DNA of 5,820 nt from Nitrospirota bacterium. GTDB lineage: Bacteria > Nitrospirota > Nitrospiria > Nitrospirales > UBA8639. The notes under the pieces are model-generated. The model was not told the origin of the DNA. It made no database searches and saw only the letters and a program-made list of their open reading frames with translations. Location: assembly GCA_029865515.1 (NCBI GenBank), contig JAOUGQ010000198.1, forward strand, positions 1-5,820, in the 5' to 3' direction. Of this stretch, positions 1 to 5,267 are shown one piece after another (position 1 is the first letter of the stretch; every line of letters begins with the position of its first letter). The position numbers and the translations under genes are program-made.

Positions 1-792
1 GCCTTAGGGCGTTATGTCGTTACCCTGCCTTCGAAGCTCCTGTTGTCCCCCTTGATTGATGGCATTGGTCAAGGGGCTTGGCACAATATGTTGCGACGAA
101 CACAGATGCTGTTCTACCGGGAGGAGGCCTTTGATATTCGAGATTTTCGGGATAATTCCCCAAAAATTAGGAAAATGCTCACACAAGGACCGGATGGTGG
201 GGCCTATAGTCTGTTTCGTGCACTGAGAGACTTACTTCAGGCCAATCCCCATACATTGGAAATGACCATCATTGGCCATAGTATGGGAACGATTGTCCTC
301 AATCGAGTCCTACGAGAATTTCCGGATCTGCCGGTCAGGAATATTGTGTATATGGCGGCGGCCTGCAGTATTGATGATTTTCGGACGAGTGTCATTCCCT
401 ATCTTCTGAGGAGTGAAAACCAGGAGGCCCGATTCTACAACCTGATGCTGCACCCGGATGCGGAAGTGCGTGAGTGGCAGAAAAGTTTTCTGGACCTCAC
501 CCCTCGAGGGAGTTTGCTCGTCTGGATTGATAACTTCCTTTCTGCTCCTCAAACGACCTTGGATCGCACACTCGGCTCCTGGGAAAATATCATTCAAGCG
601 ACCCACATCATTCCTCTCGATGTCCGGCCTCGAATTACCCTTAAGGCATTTTGCATCGGTGGTCCAACGTGTAAGGCTCCTGCCACCCATGGAGCGTTTT
701 CTGATAAAGCCTTCCGGTTTTGGAGACCGGAGTTCTGGCAAATACCGGAAAGTACTGATAGCCGGGAAACGATAAGGAGTCTGAATAAGTAA
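1..792 (+). CDS. Alpha/beta-fold serine hydrolase (esterase/lipase-like), 5' end missing
   Basis: The frame is open from the first base, so the gene begins upstream and 263 C-terminal residues are visible, ending at TAA 790-792. The first in-window ATG (88) and the TTG at 43 are not taken as starts because the reading frame continues upstream of both. A nucleophile elbow GHSMG lies at 274-288 (visible residues 92-96, Ser94), preceded by the hydrophobic strand MTII, which is the hallmark of alpha/beta hydrolases. A late His (visible residue 230, in THGAFSD, codon 688-690) is well placed to be the catalytic His; the acid residue is not obvious. No signal peptide or membrane segment is visible in this part. 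Substrate is unknown; a carboxylester or lipid-type substrate is only the family default. It is followed by 168 bp before trmL, so co-transcription is uncertain. Confidence 0.8.
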   Translation, partial: ALGRYVVTLPSKLLLSPLIDGIGQGAWHNMLRRTQMLFYREEAFDIRDFRDNSPKIRKMLTQGPDGGAYSLFRALRDLLQANPHTLEMTIIGHSMGTIVLNRVLREFPDLPVRNIVYMAAACSIDDFRTSVIPYLLRSENQEARFYNLMLHPDAEVREWQKSFLDLTPRGSLLVWIDNFLSAPQTTLDRTLGSWENIIQATHIIPLDVRPRITLKAFCIGGPTCKAPATHGAFSDKAFRFWRPEFWQIPESTDSRETIRSLNK

Positions 793-960
793 ATGTCATT
801 TCAGAGTGGTTTGATCACAGAGTCCTCAGGTCAAATTTGAAAGTCAAGTCTTGAAGCGACCTATGAAGAAGGAAAAGAGGGCAGATTCTTATTTTGATGC
901 AAAACACATAGCTCTGTTCGACATCTTGATACCCACCGCAGCTGATTTGAAAATTACGCG
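793..960. other. Intergenic spacer between hydrolase gene and trmL, no gene seen
   Basis: This 168-bp, AT-richer spacer has no credible coding frame. A weak imperfect stem (TTTGATC at 810-816 against GGTCAAA at 829-835, one G-T wobble, 12-nt loop) has no T-run behind it, so it is not a convincing terminator. I could not find a good -35/-10 pair for trmL, and there is no clear Shine-Dalgarno just before 961. Confidence 0.5.
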
Positions 961-1425
961 ATGTTAGATGTTGTTCTTTACGAACCGGAAATTCCCCCGA
1001 ATACCGGGAATATTATTCGGTTATGTGCCAATACCGGATTCGGATTGCATCTCATTCATCCATTGGGATTTGAGTTGGATGATAAGCGGGCGCGTCGGGC
1101 CGGATTGGATTATCATGAATTGGCCAGAATGAAGGATTATCCGACTCTGCAAGACTATCTGAATGCACAGAAGCCCTTACGAATATTTGCGCTTACCACA
1201 AAAGGCCAGCGACCGTATCACGAAGTGACCTTTCAACCTGGCGATGCCTTGTATTTTGGTCCCGAAACGCGGGGCCTCCCTGCTCATATCTTAGAAGCCC
1301 TTCCTCCTGATCATCGCCTGCGCATTCCGATGCGGCCTGGCTCTCGTAGCCTCAACTTAAGTAATGCGGTTGCTGTGGTGGTGTATGAGGCCTGGCGGCA
1401 GCTGCAATTCCTTGGTGCGCAATAA
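961..1425 (+). CDS. trmL: tRNA (cytidine/uridine-2'-O-)-methyltransferase TrmL (SPOUT family)
   Basis: The 154-residue protein is full length for TrmL (E. coli about 157). TrmL uses S-adenosylmethionine to methylate the 2'-OH of the wobble nucleotide 34 in tRNA-Leu isoacceptors, acting in the cytoplasm as a homodimer. Diagnostic segments are visible: N-terminal LYEPEIPPNTGNIIR (residues 6-20) and LCANTGF (21-27), DDKRARRAGLDYHE (40-53), FALTTKG (76-82), then the SPOUT knot motifs FGPETRGLP (99-107) and RIPMRPGSRSLNLSNA (121-136), ending in VVYEAWRQL. These match my recollection of E. coli TrmL almost segment for segment. The ATG at 961 starts exactly at the conserved N-terminus (MLDVVLYEPE), which fixes the start although no strong Shine-Dalgarno precedes it. 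A 326-bp repeat-rich gap follows, so it is probably transcribed separately from the next gene. Confidence 0.96.
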   Translation: MLDVVLYEPEIPPNTGNIIRLCANTGFGLHLIHPLGFELDDKRARRAGLDYHELARMKDYPTLQDYLNAQKPLRIFALTTKGQRPYHEVTFQPGDALYFGPETRGLPAHILEALPPDHRLRIPMRPGSRSLNLSNAVAVVVYEAWRQLQFLGAQ

Positions 1426-1575
1426 GGCAATCATCCCGTAGGCGAGGCAAGCTAATTCTGCTAGAGTAGGGGCCACGATTTTTTCATGATCAATTTTCTT
1501 TGGGAGACAATCAGAACGTCATTTGGCTGACCTGTACGATGAATTTTAGCCTTTTAACAATTTCACTCTTTCGTT

Positions 1576-1605
1576 ATCCCCGCCAGTCGTCAGCGGGGAT
1601 CCATC
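1576..1605. repeat. Dispersed-repeat hairpin, module 1
   Basis: A perfect 8-bp stem, ATCCCCGC (1576-1583) with GCGGGGAT (1593-1600), encloses a 9-nt loop and is followed by CCATC. The pattern stem-plus-ATCCATC resembles the palindromic intergenic repeats (REP/dRS3-like, ATTCCCG...CGGGAATCCATC) seen in many bacterial chromosomes. It lies tail to tail with module 2: ATCCATC (1599-1605) can pair with GATGGAT (1621-1627). There is no T-run, so it is not a typical terminator. Confidence 0.7.
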
Positions 1606-1620
1606 CGAAAAAAATGCCAA

Positions 1621-1660
1621 GATGGATGCCCGATAAACAATGTCGGGCATGACTGCTATA
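1621..1660. repeat. Dispersed-repeat hairpin, module 2 (inverted relative to module 1)
   Basis: A perfect 8-bp stem, ATGCCCGA (1626-1633) with TCGGGCAT (1643-1650), encloses a 9-nt loop and is flanked by GATGG on the left and GACTGCTAT on the right. On the minus strand it reads GTCATGCCCGA...TCGGGCATCCATC, the same plan as module 1 on the plus strand. The pair therefore looks like a head-to-head/tail-to-tail REP-type doublet. Confidence 0.7.
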
Positions 1661-1704
1661 GGACAAGGATTCAAACTAACGGATTGACAATAACATCGGT
1701 GATT

Positions 1705-1742
1705 ATTCCCGATTAAACAGTCGGGGATGACCACTATGGAAG
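1705..1742. repeat. Dispersed-repeat hairpin, module 3, direct copy of module 2
   Basis: The stem ATTCCCGA (1705-1712) with TCGGGGAT (1721-1728) has one T-G wobble and an 8-nt loop. It aligns with module 2 in the same orientation through CCCGAT-AAACA-GTCGGG-ATGAC--CTAT-G-A, so the two are diverged direct copies about 79 bp apart. Its tail runs into the GGAAGGG ribosome binding site of the next gene, so the hairpin could affect initiation there. Confidence 0.6.
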
Positions 1743-1744
1743 GG
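1738..1744 (+). promoter_or_regulatory. Ribosome binding site of the PanE-like fusion gene
   Basis: GGAAGGG lies 7 nt before ATG 1752 and supports that start. It sits at the edge of repeat module 3. Confidence 0.6.
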
Positions 1745-1751
1745 TAAGCGG

Positions 1752-3110
1752 ATGAAGCAGATTTTGGTGGTGGGGGCGGGGTCGGTTGGGGGATATTTTG
1801 GCGCGCATCTGGCTCGCAAAAATCCGAACGTGTCATTTCTCTTGCGGCCGCGCACACTGGCAGCCGTGGTTAAAAACGGATTGACCATCCGGAGCGCGAT
1901 TGGTGAGAGCTTTACCGTGCATCCGCCGGTGGCTTCCGACCCCAAGCAATTGCCGCAACCGGATTTGATTGTACTGGGGGTCAAAGCCTATGACCTCGAA
2001 GAGACCATGAATCAGCTTGAACCCGTGCTGAAGGCGGATACCATTATTCTGACGCTGCAAAATGGCGTGACGATTGAAGATACTCTCATGGCCCGCTTTG
2101 GCCGTGAGCGGATTGTAGGCGGGGTGGCGTTCATCTATTCCAGGATTGCCGAGCCTGGCGTGATCGATCATTTCAAGAAGGGATTAATAACAATTGGGGA
2201 ACCGATGGGGATGGAATCTTCCCGGCTTCAAGCGATTGCGACATTGTTTAAAGATGTGGGCATTCCCTGCTTCATCACCAAAGATATCCGGCGAGCCAAG
2301 TGGGAGAAGATGTGTTGGAATTGTGTGTTTAATCCGCTGACGGTGGTGCTGAAGGATCGGGTGGCGAAAGCCCTGGATCATCCGGAGTTACAGCCGGTCA
2401 TTACTACCATCGTGCGGGAAGTCTCAGCGGTGGCCATGGCTGCGCACCGTGTTCCGTTGGATGAGGACATGGCGGAGAAAGTGGTGAAGTGGTCTCAGGA
2501 GCTTCGTGATATTCATACCTCGATGTATGATGACTGGTTGGCCGGACGGCCTACTGAAATCGATGAGCTGAATGGCTACGTCACCGCGAAGGGGAAGGAG
2601 TTCGGGGTGCCTACTCCCATGAACGAAATGTTGACGGCTTTGATCAAGGCCATGACCGGGACCGAGCCTTCTGGTGTGGGTTTCATACGGATAGAGGGAG
2701 CTATCATGCAGCCCCTTCAATTCACCCGAGCGACGCTGGCGCAACTTCCAGCGGCCCATCAGGTGTCTGAATTGCCCACGTTGATGCCGGGAATAAATGT
2801 GCGTGGCGTAAAATTTCAAGCATTACTTGATGTTGTGACGCTCAATGTGGGAGCTGACCATGTGACTTTCGAATCGCAGGATGGAAAATTTTCGGCCTGC
2901 CTGACGATTAAGCAGGCCATGGATTTTGGTATTTTGGTGTACGAGTTGGACGGTGCGCCTTTTCCTTCAGAGCGTGGCGGGCCGTTTCGATTGGTGACTC
3001 CCGGATTGGGCGACTTGTGTGCCAATGTGAAGCAGGTCGGCCGTATCATCTTTTCTAAAGGCCTGGCTTCGGATACTCGTCCACCCGAAGCCTGTGCAGA
3101 GAACGTATAG
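1752..3110 (+). CDS. panE: Ketopantoate reductase (PanE)-like protein fused to a molybdopterin-binding-fold domain
   Basis: The 452-residue protein is about 150 residues longer than typical PanE (around 300). Residues 1-305 are PanE-like: Rossmann NADP motif GAGSVGGYFG (8-17), LGVKAYD (75-81), LQNGV (102-106), the catalytic-lysine segment WEKMCWNCVFNPLT (184-197, Lys186), and TEIDELNGY (268-276, Glu269). PanE reduces 2-dehydropantoate to pantoate with NADPH for pantothenate and CoA synthesis in the cytoplasm. Residues about 319-447 resemble the oxidoreductase molybdopterin-binding fold (sulfite-oxidase/YedY type): LLD (358-360), HVTFESQDGKF (370-380), LVYELDGAPFP (395-405), GGPFRLVTP (409-417), VKQVGRI (426-432). 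No Cys sits where the usual Mo-ligand Cys would be. The start is fixed by a good ribosome binding site and the Rossmann N-terminus. Whether it makes pantoate or is a PanE-family paralogue cannot be decided here. The GH13 gene follows after 9 bp. Confidence 0.82.
   Translation: MKQILVVGAGSVGGYFGAHLARKNPNVSFLLRPRTLAAVVKNGLTIRSAIGESFTVHPPVASDPKQLPQPDLIVLGVKAYDLEETMNQLEPVLKADTIILTLQNGVTIEDTLMARFGRERIVGGVAFIYSRIAEPGVIDHFKKGLITIGEPMGMESSRLQAIATLFKDVGIPCFITKDIRRAKWEKMCWNCVFNPLTVVLKDRVAKALDHPELQPVITTIVREVSAVAMAAHRVPLDEDMAEKVVKWSQELRDIHTSMYDDWLAGRPTEIDELNGYVTAKGKEFGVPTPMNEMLTALIKAMTGTEPSGVGFIRIEGAIMQPLQFTRATLAQLPAAHQVSELPTLMPGINVRGVKFQALLDVVTLNVGADHVTFESQDGKFSACLTIKQAMDFGILVYELDGAPFPSERGGPFRLVTPGLGDLCANVKQVGRIIFSKGLASDTRPPEACAENV
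2694..2708 (+). promoter_or_regulatory. Internal Shine-Dalgarno and in-frame ATG at the domain junction
   Basis: GAGGGAG (2694-2700) stands 5 nt before an in-frame ATG at 2706 (Met319), exactly between the PanE part and the molybdopterin-fold part. It could start a separate protein of about 134 residues containing only the C-terminal domain. A TAG at 2692-2694 in the +1 frame overlaps the first base of this site, the layout expected of two adjacent genes. Internal initiation is an inference. Confidence 0.4.
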
Positions 3111-3112
3111 GG
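3109..3112 (+). promoter_or_regulatory. Ribosome binding site of the GH13 gene, overlapping the upstream stop
   Basis: AGGG overlaps the TAG stop (3108-3110) of the preceding gene and lies 7 nt before ATG 3120. It is short but well spaced, and it suggests translational coupling of the two genes. Confidence 0.45.
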
Positions 3113-3119
3113 TTGACAT

Positions 3120-4415
3120 ATGCAATCGTCACATCACGTTCCTCTCATCTATAATCTGTTTCCTCGCCTGGCGGGTCCCTGCAACCTCTGGCTTCCTCAT
3201 GCGGAACGGGCCGCAAGCATGGGGTTTAATTGGCTCTTTGTGAATCCCATTCACCTCCCAGGGTTTTCGGGAAGTTTGTACGCGATCAAAGAATATGATC
3301 TCCTGAATCCTGCGTTTCTGCCCATGGGGACAGACGATCAGAGTCTTGATGTCTTGCGCCCCACGCTTCAGCGTATCGTGCAATGCGGCCTGGCTCCCAT
3401 GGTGGATCTGGTGTTGAACCATACCGCCATTGATTCATCCTTAGTCACGAAACATCCCGACTGGTATATGCGGGATAATCAGGGACAGGTTCAGAATCCG
3501 TATGCCGTTGATCCGGACGATCCCAGCAAGAAAACCGTGTGGGGCGATTTAGCGGAAATTGACAATCGGGATTCTCCGGATCGAGCGCACCTCTGGGAGT
3601 TTTGGGGGCAATTGGTGGACCGGTATCTGGATTTGGGTTTTCAAGGGTTTCGATGTGACGCGGCCTATAAGGTTCCGGTTGAATTGTGGCGCTTCCTCAT
3701 TCACCGCGCGCTTTCCAGGAACCCGCAGGCTGTTTTTTGGGCGGAAAATCTTGGCTGTACTTTGGAACAGACCCGTGCGCTTGGGGAAGCCGGATTTCAC
3801 TTTTTTTGTAACAGTTCCAAATGGTGGAATTTCAAGGATGTCTGGTGTTTGAACCAACATCGGGAATTTCAAAATATGCCGTCCATTGCATTTCCGGAGA
3901 CTCATGACACGCCTCGCCTGGCCGCTGAGTCAGGAGGGAATGAGGCGGTCCAACGGCAGCGGTATGCCTTTGCCGCGCTGTTCTCCTCAGGCATTATGAT
4001 GCCGATCGGGTATGAATTCGGGTTTCAACGGTCGCTGCATGTGGTAAAGACCACCCCGGATGATTGGGAGTCCCCTCAATGGGATTTGCAGAACTTTATC
4101 CGGGGCGTGAATCGCTGGAAATTGGACGTGCCGCTTTGGCACGGGGAGGGGGAACTTGTTCGACGAACGGTGCATCATCCCCATCTGTGTGTTCTGGAGC
4201 GGCGGTCATCGGAGTCCCCGGACTCTTGGGCGCTCATCTATCTCAATACGAATGTCTATGAGCAGACTGACGTGTCCCGCGCAGAGATCGGCTCCTTGCC
4301 GGGTTCTTCAAGAATGTGGCGTGTGAGTTGGCTCGATCAATATGCTCACCCTCTTTCTCTTCCTGAACGGCTGGTGTTTCAGCCGGCCGAAGTCCTTGTG
4401 ATTACTACAGTTTAA
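3120..4415 (+). CDS. GH13 alpha-amylase-superfamily enzyme
   Basis: The 431-residue protein has the conserved GH13 regions in order: region I MVDLVLNH (94-101), region II GFRCDAAY (176-183, nucleophile Asp180 with Arg178), region III FWAEN (206-210, acid/base Glu209) and region IV PETHDTPR (259-266, Asp263). All catalytic residues are present, so an active alpha-glucan hydrolase or transglycosylase is expected. The N-terminal YNLFPRLAGP and VNPIHLPGFSGSLYAI segments somewhat recall GlgE-type maltosyltransferases, but at 431 residues it is much shorter than GlgE (about 660) and lacks its N-terminal domains, so the exact reaction is open. Residues about 340-431 should form the beta-sandwich domain C. 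There is no signal peptide, so a cytoplasmic role in glycogen, maltodextrin or trehalose-type metabolism is likely. It lies 9 bp behind the PanE-like gene, apparently in one operon. Confidence 0.88.
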   Translation: MQSSHHVPLIYNLFPRLAGPCNLWLPHAERAASMGFNWLFVNPIHLPGFSGSLYAIKEYDLLNPAFLPMGTDDQSLDVLRPTLQRIVQCGLAPMVDLVLNHTAIDSSLVTKHPDWYMRDNQGQVQNPYAVDPDDPSKKTVWGDLAEIDNRDSPDRAHLWEFWGQLVDRYLDLGFQGFRCDAAYKVPVELWRFLIHRALSRNPQAVFWAENLGCTLEQTRALGEAGFHFFCNSSKWWNFKDVWCLNQHREFQNMPSIAFPETHDTPRLAAESGGNEAVQRQRYAFAALFSSGIMMPIGYEFGFQRSLHVVKTTPDDWESPQWDLQNFIRGVNRWKLDVPLWHGEGELVRRTVHHPHLCVLERRSSESPDSWALIYLNTNVYEQTDVSRAEIGSLPGSSRMWRVSWLDQYAHPLSLPERLVFQPAEVLVITTV

Positions 4416-4429
4416 GTGTGGTCTTGAGA

Positions 4430-4458
4430 TTGCAACTCGGTAGGAGGGGCCGTAAAAT
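4430..4458 (+). promoter_or_regulatory. Candidate sigma70-type promoter for ndk
   Basis: TTGCAA (4430-4435) and TAAAAT (4453-4458) are separated by 17 bp; they match the -35 consensus at 4 of 6 and the -10 at 5 of 6 positions. Transcription would start near 4465, giving a leader of about 50 nt before ndk. It lies in the 99-bp gap after the GH13 gene, so ndk may be expressed on its own. No experimental support is available. Confidence 0.42.
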
Positions 4459-4497
4459 GGTTCTTTCTTACTCACCGGGGTTTTTATGGAAATTATT

Positions 4498-4505
4498 GGA
4501 AAGGA
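4498..4505 (+). promoter_or_regulatory. Ribosome binding site of ndk
   Basis: GGAAAGGA ends 9 nt before ATG 4515 and fixes the start, which also matches the standard Ndk N-terminus (MPERTLAIIKPDAV). Confidence 0.6.
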
Positions 4506-4514
4506 CGAGAAGTT

Positions 4515-4931
4515 ATGCCAGAGCGGACGCTAGCGATTATTAAGCCTGATGCGGTGGCCAAGCATGCGATTGGAGATATTATCCGCCGCTACGAAGAAGC
4601 CGGGTTATTTCCGATTGCCATGCAAATGATGAGATTATCAAAAGGGGTGGCGGAAGGATTTTATGCCGTGCATCGGGAACGGCCCTTCTTTAAGGACTTG
4701 ACCACGTATATGTGTTCCGGGCCGGTTGTGGTCGTAGTATTGGAAGGGAAGGATGCCGTAAAAAAACATCGTGATCTGATGGGGGCTACCGATCCCAAGA
4801 AAGCCGAAGCAGGCACGATTCGCGCCGTGCATGGGGCCTCCATCGAAGCCAACGCCGTGCACGGGTCGGATTCTCCAGAGAATGCTCAAATTGAGATCCG
4901 GTATTTTTTCCCTGAATCTCAACTCGGGTAA
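4515..4931 (+). CDS. ndk: Nucleoside-diphosphate kinase
   Basis: The 138-residue protein is full length for bacterial Ndk (about 140). It transfers the gamma phosphate of ATP to nucleoside diphosphates through a phosphohistidine intermediate, balancing (d)NTP pools in the cytoplasm. Active-site residues are present: Lys10 (TLAIIKPDA), Tyr50 and Phe58 (FYAVHRERPFF), Arg86 and Thr92 (HRDLMGATDP), Arg103 (GTIR), Asn113 and catalytic His116 in NAVHGSDSPENA (113-124). One oddity: after Arg103 the usual A-D-F/Y is replaced by AVHG (104-107), a near copy at DNA level of the AVHG codons around the catalytic His (see findings). The essential residues are intact, so activity is expected. A candidate promoter lies upstream and a strong hairpin 46 bp downstream, so it may be a monocistronic unit. 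Confidence 0.96.
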   Translation: MPERTLAIIKPDAVAKHAIGDIIRRYEEAGLFPIAMQMMRLSKGVAEGFYAVHRERPFFKDLTTYMCSGPVVVVVLEGKDAVKKHRDLMGATDPKKAEAGTIRAVHGASIEANAVHGSDSPENAQIEIRYFFPESQLG

Positions 4932-4976
4932 CGGGATTGACAGAATGCGTGTATTTGGTCTCATAGAAGGCCTGTC

Positions 4977-5008
4977 ACATGCCCGCCATCATCGGCGGGC
5001 ATGTTTGT
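4977..5008 (+). terminator. Strong hairpin after ndk, possible Rho-independent terminator
   Basis: A perfect 11-bp stem, ACATGCCCGCC (4977-4987) with GGCGGGCATGT (4994-5004), has a 6-nt loop ATCATC and is followed by TTGT. The stem is GC-rich and well placed behind ndk, but the T-run is short (TTT including the last stem base). It shares the CATGCCCG...CGGGCATG core with repeat module 2 at 1626-1650, so it may instead, or also, be a copy of that repeat family. Confidence 0.5.
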
Positions 5009-5041
5009 CCATTGGAGTGCCTTGGTTTTCCTGGGCTAAGT

Positions 5042-5070
5042 GTCATCCTGAGTGAAATGAAGGGTCTGAG
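5042..5070. repeat. Sequence resembling a common dispersed intergenic repeat
   Basis: The stretch begins GTCATCCTGAGTGAAATGAA and ends GGGTCTGAG. It closely follows a pattern I remember from the intergenic regions of many bacterial genomes (GTCATCCTGAGCGAAGCGAA then GGATCT). Only one copy is in the window, so its repeat status rests on recall. Confidence 0.4.
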
Positions 5071-5267
5071 TCGGAAGCTTTGGCTCTGGAAGTCGGGCAG
5101 GGGCATTCCTGGGCATCCTCTCAATGGAGCCGAAAGGAATCAACCTATACCGACTCTTTTCTGCATGCTCTCGAGAATTCAGGTCTGGCTCAGCTTCCGA
5201 AAGAGCTAAAATCGAAGGGCCACCAGGTTGAACGGTTGTTTTCGATATCTCACACGCGAAACGGCTT
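5071..5267. other. Gene-free stretch before the lipoprotein gene
   Basis: Together with the hairpin and repeat-like sequence this makes a 336-bp gap after ndk. One frame is open through here (TTG at 5080, running to 5691), but it has only a non-ATG start, matches no family I recognise and clashes with the much better-supported lipoprotein frame from 5268. No convincing promoter was found for the downstream gene. Confidence 0.4.

Noticed and set aside
1479..1484. Run of six T after trmL as a Rho-independent terminator.
   Set aside because: No stem of useful length directly precedes it.
1684..1689. Perfect -35-like TTGACA upstream of the PanE-like gene.
   Set aside because: No acceptable -10 hexamer lies 16-18 bp downstream; that position falls in the stem of repeat module 3.
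1576..1742. CRISPR-like spaced repeats.
   Set aside because: The units are hairpins with different orientations, diverged sequence and irregular spacing, with only three modules and no cas gene in view.
2424..2819. Antisense open frames inside the PanE-like gene, and similar ones opposite the hydrolase, GH13 and ndk genes.
   Set aside because: They lie opposite well-supported genes, have compositions unlike real proteins and show no family motif or ribosome binding site that I could credit.
4937..4942. TTGACA just after ndk as a promoter for the lipoprotein gene.
   Set aside because: The only partial -10 candidates (TCATAG, CATAGA) are poor and spaced 18-19 bp, and the strong hairpin follows at once.
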